In this document: piece by piece, positions 33,914 through 42,458 of the stretch
How the letters are laid out: each line of letters starts with the position of its first letter
How positions within the stretch are numbered: the first letter of the stretch is position 1
NCBI RefSeq assembly: GCF_003611695.1
Contig: NZ_RAWE01000015.1
Location: forward strand, 1 to 64,000
Origin: Corallococcus carmarthensis
GTDB taxonomy: Bacteria; Myxococcota; Myxococcia; Myxococcales; Myxococcaceae
Length of the DNA: 64,000 nucleotides
Direction of reading: 5' to 3'
The notes under the pieces: generated by a model
Told to the model about the DNA's origin: nothing
The model's database searches: none
The model's input: only the letters and a program-made list of their open reading frames with translations
Translations under genes and position numbers: made by a program

Positions 33914-35659
33914 TCATGGTGTCGAACATGGGGATGCGAGGGGGCCCGTGGCAACGCGCGTGGGGGCGGAGGCCAGACAGGCATGCAGCTGCGCCACCAC
34001 GGCCGCGCCCTCGCCTATCGCCGCGCCCACCCGCTTGACGGAGTCCGAGCGCGCATCGCCGATGGCGAACACGCCAGGCAGGCTCGTCTCGAACGCGAAC
34101 GGCGCCCGCCCGATGGCCTCCCAGGTCTCCGCATGGAGCGGCGCCTCGCCGAGCGTCGTGCCCGTGCGCACGAAACCCTTCGCGTCCAGCGCCACACCGC
34201 AGCCCTCGAGCCACTCCGTGGCTGGGTCCGCCCCGATGAAGAGGAAGAGGTGGTGCACGTCGTGCTCCTCCTCCCGCCCGCTGGGCCGGTGCCGCCAGCG
34301 CACGCGCCGCAGGCCGCGCTCGTCCGAGCCCGCCAGCTCCACCACCTCCGTCTCCATCACCTGCTCGATGCGAGGCGACGCGGCCAGGCGCTCGACGAGG
34401 TAGCTGGACATGCTCGCGGCGAGCTCCCGGCCGCGCACCAGCACGCGGACCCGACGCGCGTGGTTCGCGAGGAACACGGCGGCCTGGCCCGCGGAGTTGC
34501 CACCGCCGACGAGCACGACCTCCTCGCCGTCGCACATGCGCGCCTCGATGGGGCTGGCCCAGTAGAAGACCCCACGGCCCTCGAACCGGGCGAGGTTCGC
34601 GAGCGCGGGACGGCGGTAGCGGGCGCCGCTGGCCACCACCACGGTCCGCGTGCGCACCTTCCGCCCATCGGTCAGCTCCAGCGTGAGCGGCGCGCCAGGG
34701 GCCGCGCAGTGCAGGGAGGCAACCTCCGCCGGGATGGCCATCTCCACTCCGAACTTCTGCGCCTGCACATAGGCGCGCGCGGTCAGCGCCTGGCCGGTGA
34801 TGCCCGTGGGGAAACCCAGATAGTTCTCGATGCGCGCGCTCGCGCCCGCCTGTCCGCCGAAGGCCCGTTGATCCAGGACGAGCACCCGCAGCCCCTCGGA
34901 GGCCGCGTACACGGCGGTGGCGAGCCCCGCGGGACCCGCGCCCACCACGGCGACATCATATTGCGTCTCGAAGGCCCCCTCCGGGAGCAGGCCGAGCGCT
35001 CGGGCCAGGGCGCTCTCCGAGGGGTTCTTCAGGACCGAGCCATCGGGGCACACCACGAGCGGGAGCTCCTCCGCGCGTGGCGAGTAGCGCTCGAGCAGCG
35101 AGACCGCCTCGCCCCCCTGCGCCGGATCCAGCGCGCGGTACGGGTGGCCATTGCGCGTGAGGAAGCCCTCCAGGCGAACCCTGCCCGCGCCCTCGGAAGG
35201 GCCCACCAGGACGGGTCCACCGGCGCCTGTCTCGAGCAGGCCCACGCGGCGCAGGATGAGGGCGCGCATGATGCGCTCGCCGAGGTCCGCCTCCGCCACG
35301 AGCAGCGCACGCAGCCGGTGCGGGGGGATGACCAGCGCCTCCACCTCCCCCACCGCGTGAGCGTCGACGAGCGAAGGGCGTCCGGAGAGCTGGGCCACCT
35401 CACCGAGGAACTGTCCCGGGCCCTCCTCCACGATGAGAATCGAGTTCCCCAGGCCATCGCGCCGGGAGAGGGCCACGCTGCCCTGGGTGAGCACGAGCAT
35501 CCCGGGGCTCGGTTGCCCGGCGGCGAAGATGCACGCTCCATCGCCAAAGCGCCGGACCTCACCGAAGCGCTGCATGCGCTCGAGGTCCCGGGCGTCCAGC
35601 ACGGGGAACATCTGAGAACGGCGCGACTCGAGGTTCGGAGGCAGGGGAGCGGGAATCAT
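33914..35659 (-). CDS. cNMP-binding / FAD-dependent oxidoreductase (TrxR-like, atypical)
   Basis: A 581-residue fusion. Residues ~20-135 form a CRP-type cyclic-nucleotide sensor (VEEGPGQFLGEVAQLSGRPS gives the phosphate-binding turn). Residues ~148-225 look like a thioredoxin/glutaredoxin-type alpha/beta spacer. From 235 on comes a two-dinucleotide-binding flavoprotein: VVGAGPAGLATAVYAASEGL for FAD, ENYLGFPTGITG, and a second VVLVGGGNSAGQAAVFLANH for NAD(P)H, ending in GVFAIGDARSDSVKRV. Real thioredoxin reductases have a CxxC here; this one has SPIEARMCDGEE with only one Cys, so it cannot be a classical TrxR. ATG 35659 is the best start; ATG 35743 has an Arg-rich leader. Confidence 0.85.
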   Translation of the reverse strand: MIPAPLPPNLESRRSQMFPVLDARDLERMQRFGEVRRFGDGACIFAAGQPSPGMLVLTQGSVALSRRDGLGNSILIVEEGPGQFLGEVAQLSGRPSLVDAHAVGEVEALVIPPHRLRALLVAEADLGERIMRALILRRVGLLETGAGGPVLVGPSEGAGRVRLEGFLTRNGHPYRALDPAQGGEAVSLLERYSPRAEELPLVVCPDGSVLKNPSESALARALGLLPEGAFETQYDVAVVGAGPAGLATAVYAASEGLRVLVLDQRAFGGQAGASARIENYLGFPTGITGQALTARAYVQAQKFGVEMAIPAEVASLHCAAPGAPLTLELTDGRKVRTRTVVVASGARYRRPALANLARFEGRGVFYWASPIEARMCDGEEVVLVGGGNSAGQAAVFLANHARRVRVLVRGRELAASMSSYLVERLAASPRIEQVMETEVVELAGSDERGLRRVRWRHRPSGREEEHDVHHLFLFIGADPATEWLEGCGVALDAKGFVRTGTTLGEAPLHAETWEAIGRAPFAFETSLPGVFAIGDARSDSVKRVGAAIGEGAAVVAQLHACLASAPTRVATGPLASPCSTP

Positions 35660-35753
35660 GACCGTGCCCAATGAATGGGCATGGGACACGCGGACGACAT
35701 GAACCCGGCCGGGCGTTCCACCGGCCGGCCGCCCGCTCTCCACGACACCGCCG

Positions 35754-36581
35754 TCACCGGGGGAGCGACTCCAGGGACTGGATGGCCTCGAAGAGGACCG
35801 CGAGGAACTCGGGGTCCGCTTCCTCCGCGTCGAAGCCCTCCCGGTGCTCCAGGAGCAGCGGCAGCAACGACACGTCCTCCAGCGCCTGGGCCGCCTCCAC
35901 GTCCAGCGTCGTGACCACGCCCCCCTCCAGCACGCGCCGCAGCGGCTCGAGGGCGCGCGCGTCCTTGCGCAAGGCCAGCCCCAGGAGCGCCTCCCCGCGA
36001 ATCTTCGGGTGGGCTTCGGAGAGCCGGTCCACCAGCGCCTCGCGCAGCTCCGGCGTGTCCACCTCCCGCGCCTGGGAGCCGAGCGTGAACGTGGCCCACT
36101 CGCGCACGGTCTCGTCGGGATCGCGGGAGAGCTGGATCAATGCCTGGAGCGCCTGGGCGTCCCGGTGCTGCGACAGCCCCATGACGACGCCGAAGCGGAC
36201 GTGGGCGTCCGGGTGGTCCTTCAGGGGAAGGAGCGCGGGCACCGAGCGGGGATCGCCCAGGTGGCCCAGGGCCGCGGCCATCGCCTCCAGCACGGCGGCG
36301 TCCTGCTCCTTCGCGAGCGCCGGCAGGAGGACATCCGTGAAGCGGGCGACGCGCTCCGGGAGCCGGTGCCGGAACTCCAGTTGTGACAGGACGTTCGCGC
36401 CGCGGCCCCGCTCCTTCGGGGAGGAGGACTGGAGCCACGCGGCGGCCCGCTGGAAGACGTCCTCCCCGCCGCGGTGGTGCAGTTGCCAGATGGCGCGCCA
36501 CGCGCCCGGGTCTTCCTCATCACCCTGGAGCGTGAGGGCGAACAGCTCGTCGGTGGAGAGGTCATCGGTGGGGGTCACCAT
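35754..36581 (-). CDS. HEAT-repeat protein
   Basis: A 275-residue, almost fully helical protein built of about five HEAT-type repeats: FTDVLLPALAKEQDAAVLEA, LGHLGDPRSVPALLPLKDHP, GLSQHRDAQALQALIQLSRD, LGSQAREVDTPELREALVDR and onward to the acidic C-terminus. The Asp/Arg pattern at repeat turns is typical. HEAT repeats form protein-binding scaffolds; no enzyme motif is present. ATG 36581 overlaps the stop of the upstream large zinc-ribbon gene by seven bases, so the two are translationally linked and probably work together. Confidence 0.8.
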   Translation of the reverse strand: MVTPTDDLSTDELFALTLQGDEEDPGAWRAIWQLHHRGGEDVFQRAAAWLQSSSPKERGRGANVLSQLEFRHRLPERVARFTDVLLPALAKEQDAAVLEAMAAALGHLGDPRSVPALLPLKDHPDAHVRFGVVMGLSQHRDAQALQALIQLSRDPDETVREWATFTLGSQAREVDTPELREALVDRLSEAHPKIRGEALLGLALRKDARALEPLRRVLEGGVVTTLDVEAAQALEDVSLLPLLLEHREGFDAEEADPEFLAVLFEAIQSLESLPR

Positions 36582-38704
36582 TCGGCCACGTATCTCGCCC
36601 AGCGCCAGGAGCTGATGGCGTCCGAGAGCAGGTACACCTTCTTCATGAGCGGGACGTATTCCCCATCCAGGCCCCAGGCCCTCACGATGTCCACCGAGGA
36701 CATGGCGTCCACGCCTTTCACGAACGCGTTGTTCATCCGCGTCCGCAGCCGCATGAGGAGGTTTCCCGGTCCCTGGCGATAGACGAGGATTTCCCCGGAC
36801 TGATAGCGGTCCAGCGGCCCTGTGTTGAACTTCAGGTTCGAGCGCAGGAAGACCACGTGCTGGACGCTCGCGTCCTTGAGCAGCGCGCAGGCCAGTTGCG
36901 CCAGGATGGGATAGAGCTGGCTGTTCGGCATCTCCCCGCCGAACTTGGTGAAGTCCACCACCAGCAGCATGGGGACGCTGTCGTCCACGCCCAGCGCGCC
37001 CAGGTACTGCGTCAGCATTCCGGCGATGACCGAGCCCGGGTTCGGCGCCTGGAGCCCCGGCTTCAGCAGCTTCGTGTGCAGGCTGTCCGACAGGTTCACC
37101 CAGACCTGCGTGCCCGCCACCATCCCCATGGGAACGTCGGGCTCGTTGAGGAAGCCCCCCATGTAGAACTCGAAGTAGGGAACGAAGGGGTCCAGGGTGT
37201 CCGGGCTCGGGGTGACCTCGTGGACCTGGTAGTTCATCTTCAGGAGGGTCTCGCTCAGGATCTTCCCGGCGCCCATGCCCGTGGGCGCGTAGATGCGGTT
37301 GAAGTCCTGGGGAAGCTCGCCCGTGGGAACGTTCTGGAGGACCTCGTGGAGGGCCGTCTCGTCGGTCCCCACGGAGGGCTTCCAGTGGCTCGCCAGCTCC
37401 GGCAGCGACCCCAGCGCGGCCTGGAGCTCCGTCAGGGTCAGGCAGGTCGCGCCCATGAAGGCCAGCTCCCACAGGGAGGACTCCAACACCCAGATGTAGT
37501 CGAAGGCGCTGAGGTCGCCGGACCGGGCCTTCAGGATGTCCAGCTTCATTGCCCGCCGGTGGATGCGGCCCTGCACGAAGCGGAAGAAGGCCGCCAGCCC
37601 CGCCTGGCCGTCCTGTCCCGCTTTCTTCCCCGCGGCATGGGCCAGCACGTTGGCGACCTCCGCCAGTTGCCGGACCCAGGCGAGGGCCAGCGCGTGGCCG
37701 CTCTTCTTCGCGACCGCCAGCAGCGCCTCCACGTGGCGGATCCGGACGCCGCCATATCCCTTGTAGCCCTTCCGGTGCTCCGACTCCGTCGCCAGCGCCT
37801 GCCTCAGCAGCCCCAGCAGGTGGAGGAGGTAGGTTTCATCCAGGGAATACGCGCCCAATGACAGACGGGTGCCGTCGTATTCGGGGCCGCCCCCTTCCGC
37901 CTTCCACGACGTATAGGACGGCTCGGAGAACCCGAATGAACCCATGTATGAGTATTTGATGCGCGAGTCCTGGGAGCCACCTCCTCCGCTGGGAAAGCGA
38001 GGGTCGCTGAGCGTGCGCAGCGGCGGGGATTCGTGGCTCTCCGTCAGGGTCAGCGGGAAGCTCGCCGTGAAGCGGCTCGGGGGGACGTACTTCCCGGAGG
38101 GGTCACCCGCCTGGAAGGCGAGCAGGTCCTGATTGCCCGGGAGCGCCAGGCCCCGGGTCTGGATGATTCCCAGCAGTCCCCGGAGGACGAACGGGAGCGG
38201 ATCCTCGAAGGGCCGCAGGTACACGTCCGCCGTGCCTCCCCCGTCCTCCAGGCTCCGGAGCAGGTTGGACACCTTGCGGGCCCGCCCGCCACCCGAGGTC
38301 CGGTAACCGAGCATCGCCAGGTTGATGAGGAACTGGCCATGCTCCCCACCCAGCTCCTTGGTGAGCGCCTTGAGCAGGTCCTCGACCCGGCCCTTCTTGA
38401 GCGCCACCTCTTCCTTCGTCTTCGTGGGCAGGGCCCGGGATTCCCGCGCGAACTGCTTCCGGTCCGCCTCGAAGCCTTCCGACCCCACCTCCCGGCCCTT
38501 GTGGACGATGCACTCGTACGCGGCCCAGAGGATGCTGAACTGCTCCTGGTCCCCGTCCTTCTGCTTGTCATCGATGGCTGACCGGGGCACCCAGGGATTG
38601 CCTTCCACCGAAGGCTTCGGGGCGGCCAGGAGCGGCGCCTTGCAGTCCACGCATTTCCCGGGGAACGGACTCGAGAACTCCTTGCACTCCGGACAGGTGT
38701 ACAT
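36575..38704 (-). CDS. Large zinc-ribbon protein of unknown function
   Basis: A 709-residue protein. The first ~30 residues hold a small zinc ribbon (CPECKEFSSPFPGKCVDCKA). The rest is a predicted soluble alpha/beta protein with segments such as LGALGVDDSVPMLLVVDFTK and VFLRSNLKFNTGPLDRYQSG that I cannot place; no Walker, HTH, nuclease or protease motif is evident. MYTCPECK at 38704 is the right start because it puts the ribbon at the N-terminus and is preceded by AGGAGGT-like bases (in the minus reading). It is followed by the HEAT gene with a 7-base overlap and preceded by a metallophosphoesterase gene 68 bases upstream. Confidence 0.65.
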   Translation of the reverse strand: MYTCPECKEFSSPFPGKCVDCKAPLLAAPKPSVEGNPWVPRSAIDDKQKDGDQEQFSILWAAYECIVHKGREVGSEGFEADRKQFARESRALPTKTKEEVALKKGRVEDLLKALTKELGGEHGQFLINLAMLGYRTSGGGRARKVSNLLRSLEDGGGTADVYLRPFEDPLPFVLRGLLGIIQTRGLALPGNQDLLAFQAGDPSGKYVPPSRFTASFPLTLTESHESPPLRTLSDPRFPSGGGGSQDSRIKYSYMGSFGFSEPSYTSWKAEGGGPEYDGTRLSLGAYSLDETYLLHLLGLLRQALATESEHRKGYKGYGGVRIRHVEALLAVAKKSGHALALAWVRQLAEVANVLAHAAGKKAGQDGQAGLAAFFRFVQGRIHRRAMKLDILKARSGDLSAFDYIWVLESSLWELAFMGATCLTLTELQAALGSLPELASHWKPSVGTDETALHEVLQNVPTGELPQDFNRIYAPTGMGAGKILSETLLKMNYQVHEVTPSPDTLDPFVPYFEFYMGGFLNEPDVPMGMVAGTQVWVNLSDSLHTKLLKPGLQAPNPGSVIAGMLTQYLGALGVDDSVPMLLVVDFTKFGGEMPNSQLYPILAQLACALLKDASVQHVVFLRSNLKFNTGPLDRYQSGEILVYRQGPGNLLMRLRTRMNNAFVKGVDAMSSVDIVRAWGLDGEYVPLMKKVYLLSDAISSWRWARYVAEW

Positions 38705-38772
38705 GCGCGAACTATAGGAGGTCTGGAGGCCCGCTGTGGAGGGAGGCGGCGGGGCACGCCTACCCTCTCCCT

Positions 38773-39702
38773 TCAACCACGCAATGGCAGCCCGGCGGAG
38801 ACCGTCTCCAACCGCAAGCGCCCGTCCTGGAGCTCCACCACGGCGTGGCCATCCGGTGCATCCGGGAGGTTGACGTGGAAGGTGCCCCGGTACCAGCGGG
38901 CCCTGCCCCCTCCCGACGCAGGCACGGGAAGCCGTTCCCTCAGTGCCTCGGGAAGCGAGGACGCGGCGGCGGCGAGGCGCGCCTCGGCTTCGGCGGGTTC
39001 GCGGATCGCGAAGTCATCCCATACACATCCGTAGGGCGACCCCATGTGCCCTGACACCGTGAGGTCCGCATCCAGGGCCGAGGCGAGCAACGCCACCAGC
39101 GGCGCCTTTCCGGGGCTCACGTGCGTCACGAGCACCCGGACCTCTCCTGGCACCCGGGGCTGAGCCGAGTCCAGCAGCGCGGTGATGTCGCGAGCCGTCG
39201 CGTGAATCTTCCCGCGGCCTCCGTCGATGGGGGCGTCTTCCGCGAGCAGCCCGGGAAGCAGGTTGCCCCCGAGCCCGAAGAAGCGGAGCGGTCCATGCGT
39301 CCCCGTTCCCAGCAGCGTCAGGTTGGGGACGTGCTGTCGCCCCGCGAGGAGCGAGGCGACGACGGCGCCATCCTCGTGATTCCCCCAGATGCCGAACGTG
39401 GGCAGCGTGAATCCCCTGCCGGCCCGCAACCATTCCGCGAGGTCCGACAGGGGCAACTCCTGGCGGATGAAGGCACGGAGGGCATCGCCCTTCAGCTTCT
39501 TGGCCCGCTTCTTCACGTCCGCGGGCAGGTTCGAATGAACCACGCGCAGGAAGAGCTCGCGGGACTCGACGCGGTCCGCGCTCCCATGGTCATAGAAGCC
39601 GAAGTCTCCCGCGTGCAAGACTGCGTCGGCCCGCGCTTCCTTCGCGAGCCGCTCGACGATGTCCAGGTGGCCGTGGGTGTCGGAGATGAGCAGCAAGCGC
39701 AT
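38773..39702 (-). CDS. Calcineurin-like metallophosphoesterase
   Basis: A 309-residue cytoplasmic enzyme with all five metallophosphoesterase motifs: DTHG (D8, H10), GDFG (D33), GNHE, a VTHVSP segment and SGHMG. The N-terminal beta strand MRLLLISDTHGHLDIVERLA is canonical. The family cleaves phosphomonoesters or diesters with two metal ions; the exact substrate cannot be read from the sequence. The ATG at 39702 faces ATG 39730 of a divergent gene with only 27 bases between, so its promoter must extend into that gene. Downstream on the same strand is the zinc-ribbon/HEAT pair, which may be co-transcribed. Confidence 0.88.
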   Translation of the reverse strand: MRLLLISDTHGHLDIVERLAKEARADAVLHAGDFGFYDHGSADRVESRELFLRVVHSNLPADVKKRAKKLKGDALRAFIRQELPLSDLAEWLRAGRGFTLPTFGIWGNHEDGAVVASLLAGRQHVPNLTLLGTGTHGPLRFFGLGGNLLPGLLAEDAPIDGGRGKIHATARDITALLDSAQPRVPGEVRVLVTHVSPGKAPLVALLASALDADLTVSGHMGSPYGCVWDDFAIREPAEAEARLAAAASSLPEALRERLPVPASGGGRARWYRGTFHVNLPDAPDGHAVVELQDGRLRLETVSAGLPLRG

Positions 39703-39729
39703 GACGTGCGTCCTTTCGAGGAAACCACG

Positions 39730-40785
39730 ATGGCATCAGGGCAGCCGCGCCAGAACGGACAGAAAACCGGACACCGCGCGACCGCGTCCCAGTCCCCCGT
39801 CGGCTACACGTGGTCCGACTACGTCGAAGCCCTGGTGACGGAGCACGGCTCCCTGGCCGCGGTCGCCTGGAAGCTCGTTGAACGGGGCCTGGCGGAAGAC
39901 ACCACCTCCGTGGAGCGAGCCCTCCGGCGCCTGCGGGGCCGGGTACAGCGGGACGGCGGACTCATTGGACAGCGGCTCCTGCGCGTCTTCGGGGTGCCCG
40001 CCACCGTCGAGGCCCAGGCCCGATGGATGGGCACGTACCACAGCCCCTTCGGCGACCTGCCCGTCCGGCTCTGTCTCGACCAGCTTCGCCTCTGGGAACG
40101 CCCACCGCTCTCCGAGTCGAGGGCGCGCGTCTGGATTCTCCTGGGACTGGCGGGTGTGGCGTTGCGCCAGCGGGCCTTCGACGATGCGCGCACCCTGCTC
40201 GACGGGGCCGCGGCGCTCGCGGACTCCCCGGCGGCGCGAATCGAACACCACCTGGCGACGAGCTATCTCCTGACGCGCCTCGATTCGAACGTGCAACGCG
40301 CGGAGGCCGCCGCGCGCCCCCACCTGGAGCGCGCCCGGAGTCTCCTCGACGCGTCACGGGCGGAGCTGGACCCCACGGATGCCGCCTGCTTCCAGGCCCG
40401 CCTGGTCGACCACGAAGCCTTCGACGCCAACCGCCGGGGGGACTCCGCCGCGGCGCTCGCGTTGTACCGCTCCCTGCCCACCGAGGACGTGCATCCCTTC
40501 GCCAGCTATCGCCGCGACGCCGGGCTCGCGTTCGGCCTCCATCGTCTGGGCGAGCATGGGGAAGCCCTCCGGCTCGCGCATCGCGCCTGTGAGCATGCGG
40601 GCGATGGGGGCTATGTCCGCTTGCGCGTGATGGGCCTGCTGATGGTCGCTCGCATCCAGGGCGCTCCGGATCATGCAGGCACGCTGGCCCGGGCCGCCGC
40701 CATCGCGCAGCGGCTCGAGGACCCCGAGCTGCGAGTCCGCATTGAACGTGCGCGGGAGCGGACGCCCCAGGCCGGCGTGAAATGA
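39730..40785 (+). CDS. TPR-like helical protein
   Basis: A 351-residue protein. The N-terminal ~120 residues have a distinctive helical domain (YTWSDYVEALVTEHGSLAAV, then RVFGVPATVEAQARWMGTYH) that I do not recognise; a YHSPFGDLP turn follows. The C-terminal ~200 residues form helical repeats, for example ALRQRAFDDARTLLDGAAAL and SAAALALYRSLPTEDVHPFA, that match tetratricopeptide-like spacing. No signal peptide. GAGGA lies seven bases before ATG 39730, which settles the start; the frame upstream is a shadow of the phosphoesterase gene. It may bind the products of its neighbours, but the function is unknown. Confidence 0.65.
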   Translation: MASGQPRQNGQKTGHRATASQSPVGYTWSDYVEALVTEHGSLAAVAWKLVERGLAEDTTSVERALRRLRGRVQRDGGLIGQRLLRVFGVPATVEAQARWMGTYHSPFGDLPVRLCLDQLRLWERPPLSESRARVWILLGLAGVALRQRAFDDARTLLDGAAALADSPAARIEHHLATSYLLTRLDSNVQRAEAAARPHLERARSLLDASRAELDPTDAACFQARLVDHEAFDANRRGDSAAALALYRSLPTEDVHPFASYRRDAGLAFGLHRLGEHGEALRLAHRACEHAGDGGYVRLRVMGLLMVARIQGAPDHAGTLARAAAIAQRLEDPELRVRIERARERTPQAGVK

Positions 40786-40852
40786 ATCACCGGCCCCAGG
40801 GCATCGCGGGACGAGGCTACGGCGCGGTGAGGCTGGAATCAGGGAGGCAAGG

Positions 40853-41782
40853 ATGAGGGGCTTTGGAAATCGGTCCGCGCTGGGTTCGGTGTTCATCGTG
40901 TTCCTGGGCGCGGTCGTGCCTCGGGTGAGCAGCGCCGCGCCTCCGGCTCAAGAGGGGCTCGAACTCAAGCGCTTCAAGGCGAGCGAAACGACCGATGCGA
41001 TGTATGTCCTGCGCGCCACGGGCTGCCGCAAGGCGGGCGACACCTGCCAGCTCGAGCTCGAACTGAGCGAAGGGTCCGGCACGAAGCGCAAGGCGAGGCT
41101 GCCCGACGGCATGGCTCACGAGATCCAGCAGGAGTCCCAAGGGGCTGCCTCCTCCGAGAGCTGGACCTCGGGCGAGGAGGAGCGGAACGTCACGACCTCC
41201 GTCCAGCCGGTGCGGCTGGAGGCCGGGGCGTGGGGACTCCTCGTCACCCAGCAGGGCGGGTTCGAGCATGTCCATCGCCGGCACCGCCTCTACGCGGTCA
41301 AGGACGGAGGGGTCACGGAAGCCTGGAATGGGGATGAGAACTTCGCGGGTCCGGAGCAGTCCCACGTCGGCCCGTACCCGCTGGCACCGGGCTCACCGGT
41401 CGAGGGCTTCTACAGGGAGTATGCGTTTCTCTCCGCCGATCCCGAGAGCGGCGAGCCTGATCAGTGGAAGCTCGACGCCTACCGCTGGGATGCCGCTGAC
41501 CGCAAAGCGGTGAAGGAGCTCCGGCGCCGGCCCGAGCGCTACGCGGCCATCATCGGAAGCTTCAAGACGGCCCGGGAAGCGATTGCGTATCGCGGCGGCG
41601 CGCAACTGGATCAGTTCTGCGCGAGCGGGTTCCTGGTCCTGGAGAGCACGCCGTTCAAACGCCTGACGCCGGGGCTGTTCATCGTGACGACAATCCAAGC
41701 GGAGAAGAAGGCAGCGGAGGCCGCGCTGAAGAAGGCATACACCTGCAATCCGAAAGTCTCGGGTTACGTCAAGGCGCTCTGA
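40853..41782 (+). CDS. Exported protein with SPOR-like C-terminal module, unknown
   Basis: A 309-residue exported protein. The signal is residues 1-29 (VVPRVSSAA). The middle has GDTCQLELELSEGSGTKRKA and a beta-rich stretch. The C-terminal part (RYAAIIGSFKTAREAIAYRG, then FLVLESTPFKRLTPGLFIVT and AEAALKKAY) follows an IIGSFKT..A...L..GFLVLES...LTPGLFIV pattern that is repeated in the next gene. That alternation of strand-helix-strand resembles a SPOR-type fold, but this is inference. GAGGCAAGG precedes ATG 40853. The next gene starts 17 bases after the stop. Confidence 0.5.
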   Translation: MRGFGNRSALGSVFIVFLGAVVPRVSSAAPPAQEGLELKRFKASETTDAMYVLRATGCRKAGDTCQLELELSEGSGTKRKARLPDGMAHEIQQESQGAASSESWTSGEEERNVTTSVQPVRLEAGAWGLLVTQQGGFEHVHRRHRLYAVKDGGVTEAWNGDENFAGPEQSHVGPYPLAPGSPVEGFYREYAFLSADPESGEPDQWKLDAYRWDAADRKAVKELRRRPERYAAIIGSFKTAREAIAYRGGAQLDQFCASGFLVLESTPFKRLTPGLFIVTTIQAEKKAAEAALKKAYTCNPKVSGYVKAL

Positions 41783-41799
41783 CCCGGTAGATTGGTGGG

Positions 41800-42405
41800 A
41801 TGACCTCTCGCCTCCTGTTGATTATGGCCGTTTGCGTTCCATTGCTTGCTTCGGCCCGGGAGCCGAAGCCGCGCACGTACGACATCATCATCGTCGGAGG
41901 CGGAAAGACCGAAGCGGAGGCCCAGGCCGCGCTCGACCGGCTGAAGGCCCAGGTGCTCTGGGTTCGCGTGGCGCAGCCGAGCGGGGGCTTCCTGGCCGTG
42001 GAGAAGTCCGACGACTACCCCGGGCTCAACAAGGGGCTGTACATCGCCGTGCTCGGACTCTGTGCCCGGGACGCGGAAGTGGTCGAGGACATCAAGCGCT
42101 TCATGAAGGCGCTCAAGGTGCATGCGCCCGGGGCGTACTCCAAGAGCATCAAGGGCCAATATGGCGACCCGTGTCCTCCATCAGGTGCCTTCACGCCGCC
42201 AGACGACGAAGAGAAGCCGTTCCTGGAGCGCATCGCGAAGGAGCCGAAGTCCGCGGAGGCCTTCTTCGCCTACGGCCTGTTCCTCAAGAATCAGGGCCGC
42301 CTGACCGAGGCCGACGCCATGGCCGGCCAGGCGTTGAAGCTCGACCCCAACCACGCGGAGGCCAAGGCCCTGGCCCATCTGCTGATGGTGTTGCTGACCG
42401 ATTGA
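41800..42405 (+). CDS. Exported protein with the same SPOR-like module plus a TPR
   Basis: A 201-residue exported protein: signal residues 1-19 (LLASA), then RTYDIIIVGGGKTEAEAQAA with the same strand-helix pattern as the end of the preceding gene, GGFLAVEKSDDYPGLNKGLY and helix EVVEDIKRFMKALKV. The final 60 residues hold a TPR-like pair (FAYGLFLKNQGRLTEADAMA). The pair of genes looks like a duplicated module with different appendages, in one operon. GTGGG lies before ATG 41800. No enzyme motif is visible. The gene is convergent with the next one and a hairpin lies between. Confidence 0.55.
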   Translation: MTSRLLLIMAVCVPLLASAREPKPRTYDIIIVGGGKTEAEAQAALDRLKAQVLWVRVAQPSGGFLAVEKSDDYPGLNKGLYIAVLGLCARDAEVVEDIKRFMKALKVHAPGAYSKSIKGQYGDPCPPSGAFTPPDDEEKPFLERIAKEPKSAEAFFAYGLFLKNQGRLTEADAMAGQALKLDPNHAEAKALAHLLMVLLTD

Positions 42406-42414
42406 GACGTTGCC

Positions 42415-42439
42415 GCCGCCCCCGCAAGGCGAGGGCGGC
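42415..42439. terminator. Hairpin between convergent genes
   Basis: GCCGCCC (42415-42421) pairs with GGGCGGC (42433-42439) after the 201-residue protein gene and before the convergent lipoprotein gene. No T-run. Confidence 0.4.
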
Positions 42440-42458
42440 CAGCCAGTGTCCGGAAGGC

